From DATAOG01 sp963753685 (lineage in GTDB: Bacteria; Pseudomonadota; Alphaproteobacteria; Geminicoccales; Geminicoccaceae): DNA of 33,357 bases. Under the pieces are notes generated by a model that had not been told where the DNA came from, made no database searches, and was given only the letters and a program-made list of their open reading frames with translations. Of the stretch, positions 8,819 through 16,619 are shown in pieces (the stretch's first letter is position 1; every line of letters begins with the position of its first letter). A program made the position numbers and the translations under genes. The stretch spans positions 1-33,357 of the forward strand of contig CAVWDE010000026.1 of the NCBI GenBank assembly GCA_963753685.1, written 5' to 3'.

Positions 8819-9820
8819 ATGGTGATCGTCGGCGCCGGGCCGGTCGGGCTGTTCGCGGTGTTCGAGGCGGGCCTCTTGAACATCAAGTGCCAGCTGGTCG
8901 ACAACCTCGACCGGATCGGCGGCCAGTGCATCGAGCTCTATCCGGACAAGCCGATCTACGACATCCCGGCCGTGCCGCGCTGCACCGGCGAGCGCCTGGT
9001 CGAGCTGCTCATGGAGCAGATCCGGCCGTTCGAGCCGGGCTTTCATCTAAGCCAGCGGGTCGAGCGGCTGGACCGGCTCACAGATGGCCGCTGGCGCCTT
9101 ACGACCAGCGAGGGCCTGGTGTTCGAGGCGCCGGTCGTGGTCATCGCCGCGGGCGCCGGCAGCTTCGAGCCGCGCCGCCTGCCGCTGCCGGGCGCGGAAC
9201 TCCGGGAAAACCGCTCGATCTTCTATGCCGTGCGCAAGATGGAAGAATTCCGCGGCAAGGACATCCTGATCGCGGGCGGCGGCAATTCCGCGCTCGACTG
9301 GACCCTCAATCTGCAGCCGATCGCGCGGCACCTCGCCCTGGTCCACCGCCGCCGCGACTTTCGCGCCGCCCCCAATTCGGTCGCGCGCATGGAGGCGCTG
9401 GTCAAAGACGGCGCGATCGACCTGCACATCGGCCAGATTTCCGGACTCCATGGGCCCGCGGACCGGCTGGACGGGGTCACGGTCAAGAGCCCCGACGGCG
9501 AGAGCCTGGTGCCCTGCGACACCCTGCTCGCCTTCTTCGGCCTCAAGATGGAGCTCGGGCCGCTCGCCGACTGGGGTCTCGACCTCGAGGACGATCTGAT
9601 CAAGGTCGACACCGCGACCTTCGAGACCAACCTACCGGCGGTGTTCGCGATCGGCGACATCATCACTTACCCGGGCAAGCTGAAGCTGATCCTGTCCGGC
9701 TTCCACGAATCGGCGCTCATGTGCCAAAAGGCCTTCCACTACTGCTTCCCGGACAAGAAGCTGATCTTCCGCTATACGACCTCGAGCACCGACCTGCAGA
9801 AGAAGCTGGGCGTGGCCTGA
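8819..9820 (+). CDS. ferredoxin-NADP reductase, thioredoxin-reductase-like
   Basis: FAD/NAD(P)H oxidoreductase of the TrxB-like ferredoxin-NADP+ reductase group, which passes electrons between NADPH and ferredoxin. The FAD dinucleotide motif GAGPVGLF opens the protein, RIGGQCIELYPDKPIYDIP is the conserved FAD-side segment, DILIAGGGNSALDW is the NAD(P)H site, and VFAIGDIITYPGKLKLILSGF is the typical C-terminal FAD motif. There is no CxxC, so it is not a thioredoxin reductase. As written, translation from 8819 starts directly on the first beta strand (MVIVGAGP). An ATG at 8761 (MTEASAQEEPVRTEPIQH) joins this frame exactly if one C at 8814-8815 is removed, giving the N-terminal extension normal for the family. 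The 2Fe-2S ferredoxin downstream is the obvious partner. Confidence 0.88.
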   Translation: MVIVGAGPVGLFAVFEAGLLNIKCQLVDNLDRIGGQCIELYPDKPIYDIPAVPRCTGERLVELLMEQIRPFEPGFHLSQRVERLDRLTDGRWRLTTSEGLVFEAPVVVIAAGAGSFEPRRLPLPGAELRENRSIFYAVRKMEEFRGKDILIAGGGNSALDWTLNLQPIARHLALVHRRRDFRAAPNSVARMEALVKDGAIDLHIGQISGLHGPADRLDGVTVKSPDGESLVPCDTLLAFFGLKMELGPLADWGLDLEDDLIKVDTATFETNLPAVFAIGDIITYPGKLKLILSGFHESALMCQKAFHYCFPDKKLIFRYTTSSTDLQKKLGVA

Positions 9821-9981
9821 TGCTGTTTCGGACCCAGGAAGCCGGGCACCGCCCGATCGCGGGTGTTTCCCTGAGGAAGATCGCGGGTGGTTCCCTAAGG
9901 AACGAGTGTTTCCTGGGGAAGAAGTCGGGCGCGGTCTGATGGCGCGTCTTTTCCGACCGCAGGCGGGCGTGGCCTGATGGC
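9807..9981. repeat. short direct repeats between reductase and ferredoxin genes
   Basis: GATCGCGGGTGTTTCCCTGAGGAA-like units recur at 9855-9878, 9879-9902 and, shortened, 9903-9920. Separately, GGGCGTGGCCTGATG occurs at the reductase stop (about 9810) and again across the ferredoxin start (about 9967), with a diverged GGGCGCGGTCTGATG near 9929. The spacer therefore looks built by local duplication. Confidence 0.75.
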
Positions 9982-10291
9982 GAGCATCACGGTCATCGAC
10001 CGCGAGGGTGCCGAGCACGTGATCGAGGGCACGCCCGGCTGGTCGGTCATGGAGATCATCCGCGAGCACGACCTGCCGATCGAGGCGGCCTGCGGCGGCT
10101 GCTGCGCCTGCGCCACCTGCCACGTTTACGTCGATCCCGCCTGGCTGGAGCAGCTGGCGCCGACCTCCGACGAGGAGGACCGGATGCTGGACGAGGCTTA
10201 CCAGGTCCAGGAAAATTCACGGCTGTCCTGCCAGATCCCGTTCAGCGCGGCGCTGGACGGCCTCAAGGTCACCCTCGCCCCCGAATTCTGA
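9977..10291 (+). CDS. 2Fe-2S ferredoxin, adrenodoxin type
   Basis: 104-aa electron carrier. The iron-sulfur ligands fit the vertebrate-type pattern C-x5-C-x2-C...C: Cys39, Cys45 and Cys48 in ACGGCCACATCHVYV, and Cys85 in RLSCQIPFS. Two further cysteines (42, 43) lie inside the loop. The segment LAPTSDEEDRMLDEAYQVQENSRL, acidic and partner-binding in adrenodoxins, is well conserved. It lies 157 bp after the ferredoxin reductase gene on the same strand, so the two probably form a short NADPH-to-ferredoxin chain feeding a P450, a dioxygenase or iron-sulfur assembly; none of those clients is in the window. Convergent with fliJ, 11 bases away. Confidence 0.92.
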   Translation: MASITVIDREGAEHVIEGTPGWSVMEIIREHDLPIEAACGGCCACATCHVYVDPAWLEQLAPTSDEEDRMLDEAYQVQENSRLSCQIPFSAALDGLKVTLAPEF

Positions 10292-10302
10292 GGCGGGCAG
10301 GC

Positions 10303-10713
10303 TCAGCGCCCGGCGCCGCGCGTGAGCAACGCCAGCTCGTCCAGGCCCTTGCGCTCGCGCCGCAGGGCCTCGGCGCGCCGGCGCCGGTCCTGCCGGGTCT
10401 GGAGCAGTTCCAGCCGTCTGAGCTCGAGCCGCTCGGCCAGCAGCCGGGCGAGCTGCGCCGCGCGCGCCTGTTCCAGCCGGGCGAGCTCCGTCTGCGCGAT
10501 CTGCAGCCGCTGCCGATGGGCCTCGAGATAGGCGGCCAGCAGCCTGGCACCGGTGAAATCCAGAGCCGCCCGCCGCTCATGCTCGGCCGCGGCCTGCGCC
10601 GCGGCGATCTGCCCTCGCAGCCGGTCGAGCTGATCGTCGAGCGCGGCCAGCGCGCGCCGCTCGCGCTCGACCTCGAGGCCGGCGAGCCGGGCGAGCACCC
10701 CGAGAGGATCCAT
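10303..10713 (-). CDS. fliJ: flagellar protein FliJ-like
   Basis: 136-aa protein starting MDPLGVLARLAGLEVERERR, almost entirely alpha-helical and rich in Arg, Ala, Leu and Glu, with two long amphipathic coiled-coil helices. That size, composition and position directly downstream of fliI are the signature of FliJ, the cytoplasmic chaperone-escort and stalk of the flagellar export ATPase. Sequence alone would not prove it because FliJ is poorly conserved. The ATG at 10713 starts 4 bases after the fliI stop; an upstream in-frame start at 10752 would overlap fliI and adds a basic, unlikely extension. Confidence 0.75.
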   Translation of the reverse strand: MDPLGVLARLAGLEVERERRALAALDDQLDRLRGQIAAAQAAAEHERRAALDFTGARLLAAYLEAHRQRLQIAQTELARLEQARAAQLARLLAERLELRRLELLQTRQDRRRRAEALRRERKGLDELALLTRGAGR

Positions 10714-10717
10714 GCCT

Positions 10718-12037
10718 TTACGCCTCGCGCGGCGGCGCGAGGTCGGCGGCATCGCCCATGGCGGCCGCGAGCCGCGCGAAGTCGTCCGCGAGCGCGCTCC
10801 GCTCCTCGATCGGCTGGGCGAGCACCGCCTCGAGCGCCGGGCGCGCCGCGATCGCGGCGTCGATCACCGGATCGCTGCCCCGGCGATAGGCCCCGAGCTG
10901 GACCAGCTCGGCCGTGTCGGCGTAGGCGCGGATCAGCCGCCTGGCGCGCTCGACCACCGGCCGCTCCGCGGGCAGGTAGGCCTCCGGCACGCTGCGCGAC
11001 AGCGAGCGCAGCACGTCGACCGCGGGAAAGCGCCCGCTCTCGGCGATCGCCCGGTCGAGCAGGATATGGCCGTCGAGGATCGCGCGCACCGCATCGGCGA
11101 TCGGATCGGTGAGATCGTCGCCCTCGACCAGGACCGTGAACAGCCCGGTGATGCTGCCCTCGCCGGTCCCCGGCCCGGCGCGCTCCAGGAGCCGCGGCAG
11201 CTCCGCGAACACGCTCGGCGGATAGCCCTTGCTGGTCGGCGGCTCGCCGGCGGCGAGGTAGATCTCGCGCAGCGCCATCGCGAAGCGGGTCACGCTGTCG
11301 ATCAGGCAGAGCACCGTCAGCCCCTGATCGCGCAGCGCCTCGGCGACCGTCAGCGTCAGATAGGCCGCCCGCCGGCGCAGCATCGCCGGCATGTCGGAGG
11401 TCGCGACCACGACCACGCTGCGGGCCATGCTGGCGCTGCCCAGACCATGGTGGAGCAGGGCGTTGACCTCGCGGCCGCGCTCGCCGATCAGGCCGAGCAC
11501 CAGGGCATCGGCGTTGCTGTGCCGCGCCAGCATCGACAAGAGGGTCGACTTGCCCACCCCGGAGCCGGCGAAGATGCCCATGCGCTGGCCCCGGCAACAG
11601 GGCGTGAACAGGTTCAGCGCCCGCACGCCGAGATCGAGCCTTGGCCCGAAGCCTCGCCGTTGGTGCGCCGGCGCCGGGCGCGCGTGCAGCGGATAGACGA
11701 CGCTGCCCCAGCTCGGTGCCGGCCCGCCGTCGAGCGGGCGCGCCAACGGGTCGAGCACCCGACCGATCCAGCCGAGGCTCGGCCGGATGCGGTCGAGGCC
11801 GCGGGTGAGCGTGACCCGGGCATCGAGGCCGACGCCTTCGAGCTCGCTGAACGGCAGCAGGTGGACCCCGGCGTCGTCCAGGGCCACGACCTCGCCGAGC
11901 AAGGGCTCGCGCTCGGCGCTCGGCCAGTGATACTCGTCATGGTTGTGCGAGCGCGGCTCGATCAGACAGGTGTCGCCCAGGCCGACCACTCCGGTAAGCC
12001 CGCCGCAGACCAGCAGCGTGCCGCGGCAGCTGCGCAC
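10718..12037 (-). CDS. fliI: flagellar export ATPase FliI
   Basis: ATPase of the flagellar type III export apparatus, 439 aa as read. Walker A is AGSGVGKS (about residues 157-164), followed by GLIGERGREV; Walker B is TVLCLIDSVTRFA (about 241-253), and GEPPTSKGYPPSVFAELPRLLERAG and SITGLFTVLVEGDDL are diagnostic of the FliI/YscN branch rather than F1 ATPase. The GTG used at 12037 leaves out a conserved N-terminal helix: the same frame upstream encodes IDEFFQRLREIEPYWIQGRV without a start codon. A well-placed ATG with GGGAG sits at 12099 but is out of frame by two bases, so the true 5' end may carry a small indel. Divergent from ctrA and therefore a likely CtrA target. Confidence 0.9.
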   Translation of the reverse strand: MRSCRGTLLVCGGLTGVVGLGDTCLIEPRSHNHDEYHWPSAEREPLLGEVVALDDAGVHLLPFSELEGVGLDARVTLTRGLDRIRPSLGWIGRVLDPLARPLDGGPAPSWGSVVYPLHARPAPAHQRRGFGPRLDLGVRALNLFTPCCRGQRMGIFAGSGVGKSTLLSMLARHSNADALVLGLIGERGREVNALLHHGLGSASMARSVVVVATSDMPAMLRRRAAYLTLTVAEALRDQGLTVLCLIDSVTRFAMALREIYLAAGEPPTSKGYPPSVFAELPRLLERAGPGTGEGSITGLFTVLVEGDDLTDPIADAVRAILDGHILLDRAIAESGRFPAVDVLRSLSRSVPEAYLPAERPVVERARRLIRAYADTAELVQLGAYRRGSDPVIDAAIAARPALEAVLAQPIEERSALADDFARLAAAMGDAADLAPPREA

Positions 12038-12312
12038 GCGGCCCTGGATCCAGTACGGCTCGATCTCTCTAAGCCTCTGAAAAAACTCGTCTATGACATC
12101 TCTCCCAACTCGCTGTGCCGGAGCCCCCGAGCCAACGGCTGAGCGGGGATGGATAGGCCCGACGGCACCGTGCCGCGCCAGATGGTATACGCGCGTTAAC
12201 TTTTTTGTTGCAAAGTCATAAAACCTATGATTGTATCATCACGTCGTTGAGCCCTTATAGCGCGCAGGCCGTGCCAAGGGGTCGTTCCGCGGGCCAGGAA
12301 ATACAACCTGGC

Positions 12313-12327
12313 TTAACGTAGTCTTAA
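12313..12327 (+). promoter_or_regulatory. CtrA box, TTAA-N7-TTAA
   Basis: TTAA at 12313-12316 and 12324-12327 are separated by exactly seven bases, a perfect match to the CtrA full site. It lies about 70 bp upstream of the ctrA start. A further TTAA at 12345-12348 and a GTTAAC at 12195-12200 nearer fliI are candidate half-sites. TTAA is rare in this GC-rich DNA, so the cluster is unlikely to be chance. Autoregulation of ctrA is known in Caulobacter; here it is inferred. Confidence 0.75.
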
Positions 12328-12395
12328 GGAAGAGCCTCTTAGGGTTAAATTCGTGCAACGAATGATCCCTGAGAGCGTGCACGAAGGAGCGAGGA

Positions 12396-13142
12396 ATGCG
12401 AGCTCTGGTTGTTGAGGACGATCCCGTCTCCGCGAAGCTGATCGATGCCGCTCTCAAGAGCGAGGGCATGATCTGCGAGCCGGCGGAGTCCGGGGAAGAC
12501 GCCATTGACCTCGCCAAGCACTACGATTTCGACATCATCGTGCTGGATCTGCGGCTGCCCGACATGGAGGGCTTCGAGGTCGTCCGGCGGCTGCGCGCCG
12601 CCAAGGTCCGGACCCCGGTGCTGATCCTGTCGGGCCTGAACGAGACCGACGACAAGGTCAAAGGGCTCGCGACCGGCGCCGACGACTATCTGACCAAGCC
12701 GTTCCACAAGAGCGAGTTGATCGCGCGCATCCATGCGATCGTGCGCCGTTCCAAGGGTCATTCGGAATCGGTCATCAAGACCGGCAAGCTGGTGGTCAAC
12801 CTCGACACCCGCTCGGTCGACGTCGACGGCCGCCGGCTCCACGTCACCGGCAAGGAATACAGCATTCTCGAGCTGCTCTCCCTGCGCAAGGGGACCACGC
12901 TGACCAAGGAGATGTTCCTCGATCATCTCTATGGCGGCATCGACGAGCCGGAGCTCAAGATCATCGACGTGTTCATCTGCAAGCTGCGCAAGAAGATCGC
13001 GGCGGCGACCGGCGGCCTGCACTATATCGAGACCGTCTGGGGCCGCGGCTACGTGCTCAAGGACCCCGAGACCCAGGCCGAACCCGGGCAGGCCGGCGAG
13101 GCGGCAGCACTCCAGATCAGCAGCCAGGCCGCGGTCGCCTGA
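12396..13142 (+). CDS. ctrA: cell-cycle response regulator CtrA
   Basis: OmpR-type response regulator, 248 aa. The receiver domain has the acid pocket at Glu7-Asp8-Asp9, phosphoacceptor Asp51 in IIVLDLRLPDMEG and Lys101 in DYLTKPFHKSELIARIHAIVRRSKG. The DNA-binding domain contains VTGKEYSILELLSLRKGTTL, LYGGIDEPELKIIDVFICKL and ETVWGRGYVL, which is essentially invariant among CtrA orthologues and separates it from other OmpR-family proteins. In this class CtrA controls cell cycle, motility and polar development; in Rhodospirillales it is usually non-essential and mainly drives motility, matching the divergent fliI. GAGCGAGGA before the ATG serves as ribosome site. The tail (SSQAAVA) is longer than in Caulobacter. 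Confidence 0.96.
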   Translation: MRALVVEDDPVSAKLIDAALKSEGMICEPAESGEDAIDLAKHYDFDIIVLDLRLPDMEGFEVVRRLRAAKVRTPVLILSGLNETDDKVKGLATGADDYLTKPFHKSELIARIHAIVRRSKGHSESVIKTGKLVVNLDTRSVDVDGRRLHVTGKEYSILELLSLRKGTTLTKEMFLDHLYGGIDEPELKIIDVFICKLRKKIAAATGGLHYIETVWGRGYVLKDPETQAEPGQAGEAAALQISSQAAVA

Positions 13143-13398
13143 GCCCGGGCCAGGCACCGGCACCGTCGGCCCCGGCACGGGCTTCGCGGGTGCCGCATCG
13201 GCGGAGCGAGCGCGGCATCGGCGGTAGCGGCGATGGCATCGGCGTAGCCGCCACCGGATCGGCGTAGCGGCCGCCGCCCCGGCGATCGGTGCGGCGGGCG
13301 ACCACTCGCCGGTTCCCGGCACGATCCGAGGCAAAGGCCGTTCGCCGCCCCTTCATGGCGCGCCGGCCAGCAGTCTCTGCAGCGCGTTCCAGGCCCTC

Positions 13399-14285
13399 TG
13401 CCCCCATATCAGCGGCCCGTGGCCGCGGATCGGGAACCTTAGTGGCGCTCGACCGGCTCCGGGCTGTGATGCTGATCGCCGCCAAGCCGTCGCCGGCATC
13501 GGGCGCGCCGGCTGCGCGGCCGACCCGGGCGCGAAATCCAGGCGCGAAAACCGGGACTTCGTGCCCATGGTATCCGCGGGCGGCGACCTCGGACCGCGCG
13601 CCTGGGTGGCGCTCGACCGGAGCCGGGCTGTGATGCTGGTGCCCGCGAAGCTTTGACCGGTGCCGGGCACGCCGCCGCGCGGCCAACCCGGGCGCAAACA
13701 AGCGCGCAAGCCGGAGCTTCGTGCCCATGGTCTCCGCGAGCCGCGACCTCGGACCGCGCACCTGGATGGCGCTCGACCGGAGCCGGGCTGCGATGCTGGT
13801 GTCCGCGAAGCTTTGACCGGTGCCGGGCACGCCGCCGCGCGGCCAACCCGGGCGCAAACAAGCGCGCAAGCCGGAGCTTCGTGCCCATGGTCTCCGCGAG
13901 CCGCGACCTCGGACCGCGCACCTGGATGGCGCTCGACCGGAGCCGGGCTGCGATGCTGGTGTCCGCGAAGCTTTGACCGGTGCCGGGCACGCCGCCGCGC
14001 GGCCAACCCGGGCGCAAACAAGCGCGCTAGCCGGAACTTCGTGCCCATGGTCTCCGCGGGCCGCGACCTCGGGCCGCGGGCCTCTGTGGCGCTCGACTGG
14101 AGCCAGGCTATGAGCCTGGTCCCCGCGAAGCTTTCACCGCGCCGGGCGCGCTCGCCGTGCCTCCAACTCGAGCGCGCAAATCAAGCGCGAAAGCCGGCAC
14201 TCGCACGCCTGGGATCAGCGGGCGCCGGCCTTGGACCGCACCCCTGGATGGCGCTCGACGGGGGCCGGGGTGTGAGCCAGGACCA
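13399..14285. repeat. tandem array of six ~160-bp repeats
   Basis: Anchored on TGGCGCTCGA at 13443, 13607, 13767, 13927, 14087 and 14249, so the periods are 164, 160, 160, 160 and 162. The units 13651-13810 and 13811-13970 are identical over all 160 bases; the next is identical for its first 57 bases and then diverges, and the outer copies are more degenerate. The last copy overlaps the 3' end of the CpsD-like gene, and reverse-strand translations of the others repeat its C-terminal PAPVERHPG motif. At 160 bases each unit shifts frame by one, so no single frame stays coding. The region 13143-13398 holds only GC-rich sequence in which I see no gene. Confidence 0.95.
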
Positions 14286-15168
14286 GCCAGAGATGGGCCC
14301 GCTTGCCCAGGCGCCCGAGGCTCTGCTCGATCGCCGGTGCCGGCGTCCGCCCCGCCGCCACCACCAGGACGACCTGGCCGGCGTACATCGCCAGCGCCGC
14401 CGCCTCGGTACCCGAGAGCAGCGCCGGCCCATCGATCACGATCAACCCGCCCGGTGCCCGCGCCAGCAGCTCACGGGTCAGACCCGCCATCCGCGGGCTG
14501 GCGAGCAGCCCGGTCATGCTCGGTGGTGCCCGCCCCGGCGCCAGGAACGTGAGGCGGTCGAGCCCGGTCGGCTGGATCAGCTGGTCCAGGGTCGTGGCGC
14601 CCTCGAGCGCGTCGCTGAGACCCGGCGCCGACGCGAGGCCCAGGGCACGCGCCGCGCCTGCGGTCCGCGGGTCGGCATCGATCAGCAGGACCGGTCGGCC
14701 CTCGCTGCGGCTGAGCGTGAGGGCCAGGCTGACCGCGGCAAAGGTCTTGCCGTCGCCGGCAAGGGCGCTGGTGACCAGGATCAGGCGGTCGCGGCGGCCG
14801 GCATCCGGCGCCAAGGCGTGCGCCACCAGGGGGGCCGCGATGGGACTGAATTCGGCGCGCCGGAGTGGCTGGCCGCTGCTGGCGTCGAGATAGCCGGCGG
14901 CCGCCAGTCGCTCGCGGTCCACCTCCGGCCTCGCCCTCGTGGCCGGCGTCCCGCCGTGATCGGGGGCCGGCGGCTCGGTCGTGGCCTGCGATCCGGTCGC
15001 CGCCCCGCCCGCGCGGGCCGGGCCCCGGATTGCCTTGGCCTTGACCGGGGTGCGCCAGCCGCCGAGGTCGGTCTCGATGGCTGGCAGCCGGCGGGTTGCG
15101 AACCCCGACGCCCGGGCGCCCGGCCGGCGCCGGACCGCCCGCGGCCGGTAGAGGGAGCCGATGAACAT
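14215..15168 (-). CDS. CpsD/EpsG-like capsular-exopolysaccharide ATPase
   Basis: 317-aa P-loop protein of the bacterial tyrosine-kinase (BY-kinase) group that partners Wzz-type proteins. Visible motifs: a Walker A ALAGDGKT (135-142) in LILVTSALAGDGKTFAAVSL, Walker A' VLLIDADPRT (160-169), and Walker B GLIVIDGP (241-248). The RRAEFSPIAAPLVAHAL stretch before the P-loop resembles the XrtA/PEP-CTERM-locus autokinases. The first ~85 residues are Arg/Pro/Ala-rich and low in complexity. Only three tyrosines exist (7, 93, 262) and none clusters at the C-terminus, so autophosphorylation on a Tyr tail is doubtful. The last codons (PAPVERHPGVRSKAGAR) lie in the terminal copy of the 160-bp array. It starts 11 bases after the wzz-like stop: one operon. 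Confidence 0.82.
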   Translation of the reverse strand: MFIGSLYRPRAVRRRPGARASGFATRRLPAIETDLGGWRTPVKAKAIRGPARAGGAATGSQATTEPPAPDHGGTPATRARPEVDRERLAAAGYLDASSGQPLRRAEFSPIAAPLVAHALAPDAGRRDRLILVTSALAGDGKTFAAVSLALTLSRSEGRPVLLIDADPRTAGAARALGLASAPGLSDALEGATTLDQLIQPTGLDRLTFLAPGRAPPSMTGLLASPRMAGLTRELLARAPGGLIVIDGPALLSGTEAAALAMYAGQVVLVVAAGRTPAPAIEQSLGRLGKRAHLWLVLAHTPAPVERHPGVRSKAGAR

Positions 15169-15179
15169 GAGCGGCGCGC

Positions 15180-16502
15180 TCAGCCGGCCAGAGGGCCGCG
15201 TGGCGCCGACAGCGGCGCGAGCAGATCGAGCGCCTCGGCGGTGGCGAGGCTGCCGAACAGGACGAGCAGGACGAGGCAGGCGAGGCCAAAGTCGATCCCG
15301 ATGCGGTGTTGCCGGCGGTGCTGGCCGGGTCGGGCCGGCGCCGAGATCGTCCCCAGGACCGGTAGCCGGAAGCGGCGCGCGAGCTGGCTTGCGCAATCGA
15401 CCATGCCGTCCTGCTGACCGCGCCAGACCGCAACCGCCGTCCCGACCGCGATGCCGGCGATCGCGACCCCGGCCAGGAGCCAAAGGTGCAGCGGGCTCTC
15501 CGGGCCCGGCGGCCGCGATGGCGGCGCGACCATCCGAAAGATCAGGCCGGCCGCCGCCGCCGGCGCCCCGCGGCGAGCTCCGAGATCCGCGGGCGTTGCC
15601 TGGTCGCCGGACCAGGCCTCGAGCTGACCCTCGAGCGTGGCGATCGCGGCCGCGGCCGCGGCCAGCTGGTGGCGCAGGCCGGCGACCAGGGTCTCCTGCT
15701 GACCGAGCCGGATCGCGGCCTGCTCGTAGCCCGGATTGGGCCGGCCGGCGGCCAGCACCGGCGGCACTCCGGCGAGCTGACGGGCGCGCGCATCGCGCAG
15801 CGCAAGCGCCGCCGCGAGGTCGTTCCAGAGCGCGGCCGCCTGGTCGCGCCTCGCCGGCAACGCCGTCGCGATGCTCGCCTGGGACTTGAGGCCGGCCACG
15901 GACGGCCCGGCCCGGAGCGTCGGCGCGAGCGCGTCTGCCGCCAGCATCGGCCCCGTCTGGCCGCTGGTCACCAGGTCGACCAGGGCCTGCAACGTGCGCT
16001 CGGCGGCGTCGGGGCGGTCGGCCCGGTACGACACCCGGAACAGGGCGGGCCCTTCGGCTGCGATCGCGATCCGCTCCGCCAGCCTGCCCGGCCGGTCGGA
16101 TGTGGCTGCGGCCGGGCCCTGAGTCGCTGGCAGCGGCGGCGCCCCCGCAATCCGCTCGAGCGCGGCCGGCGCCAGCAGGGCTTGACGCAGCGCGGCCAGC
16201 GCGGCCGCCGTCCAGGCCTCGGCGCCGCCCGAGAGCACCACCCCGCGCCCGGGGTCGGCGAACAGCAAGGCCGAGGACCGGTAGTGGTTGGGTAGCAGCA
16301 GGATGCCGGTCCCGCCGATCAGGCAGATCAGCGAGGCGGTGCCGAGGCCGAACCAGCGCCGTCGCCAGGCCGCCCCGCGCCAGGCCAGCAACGGTTCGAG
16401 GCGAGGGGACCGCCGGCGCCACCACCGCAAGACCGCGCGCCGCGCGGCATCGGCGCGAAGAGTCGGCCGCAGCTGGGCGGACGGGCGCAAGGTCCGGATC
16501 AA
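15180..16502 (-). CDS. Wzz/GumC-like polysaccharide chain-length protein
   Basis: 440-aa inner-membrane protein. One transmembrane helix near the N-terminus (about residues 52-72, GLGTASLICLIGGTGILLLP), a large Ala-rich periplasmic part with RVSYRADRPDAAERTLQALVDLV, typical of Wzz domains, and a long helix (GQQETLVAGLRHQLAAAAAAI) as in GumC-type coiled coils. A second helix follows (LWLLAGVAIAGIAVGTAVAVW) and a further hydrophobic stretch (GLACLVLLVLFGSLATAEAL) lies near the end. The start is a TTG at 16502 with GGAG about 8 bases upstream. Together with the ATPase encoded 11 bases downstream it would control export and length of an exopolysaccharide; no glycosyltransferase or polymerase gene is in the window. 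Confidence 0.75.
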   Translation of the reverse strand: MIRTLRPSAQLRPTLRADAARRAVLRWWRRRSPRLEPLLAWRGAAWRRRWFGLGTASLICLIGGTGILLLPNHYRSSALLFADPGRGVVLSGGAEAWTAAALAALRQALLAPAALERIAGAPPLPATQGPAAATSDRPGRLAERIAIAAEGPALFRVSYRADRPDAAERTLQALVDLVTSGQTGPMLAADALAPTLRAGPSVAGLKSQASIATALPARRDQAAALWNDLAAALALRDARARQLAGVPPVLAAGRPNPGYEQAAIRLGQQETLVAGLRHQLAAAAAAIATLEGQLEAWSGDQATPADLGARRGAPAAAAGLIFRMVAPPSRPPGPESPLHLWLLAGVAIAGIAVGTAVAVWRGQQDGMVDCASQLARRFRLPVLGTISAPARPGQHRRQHRIGIDFGLACLVLLVLFGSLATAEALDLLAPLSAPRGPLAG

Positions 16503-16619
16503 ATCGCTCTCCGGGCGGTGACGGGGGATGCCGGGATGCAGCCTGCCAGACCAGGATTAAGAACTGCTGGACCGCCCGCAGGTGCGCGCGACCGGCAAGG
16601 GGGCGCGACCGGCAGGGAG

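Noticed and set aside
13399..14285. CRISPR array
   Set aside because: Repeats are contiguous ~160-bp units with no separate spacers and no cas genes nearby.
13660..15417. 585-codon plus-strand frame through the tandem array
   Set aside because: Its first part is repeat translation and the rest is antisense to the CpsD-like and wzz-like genes.
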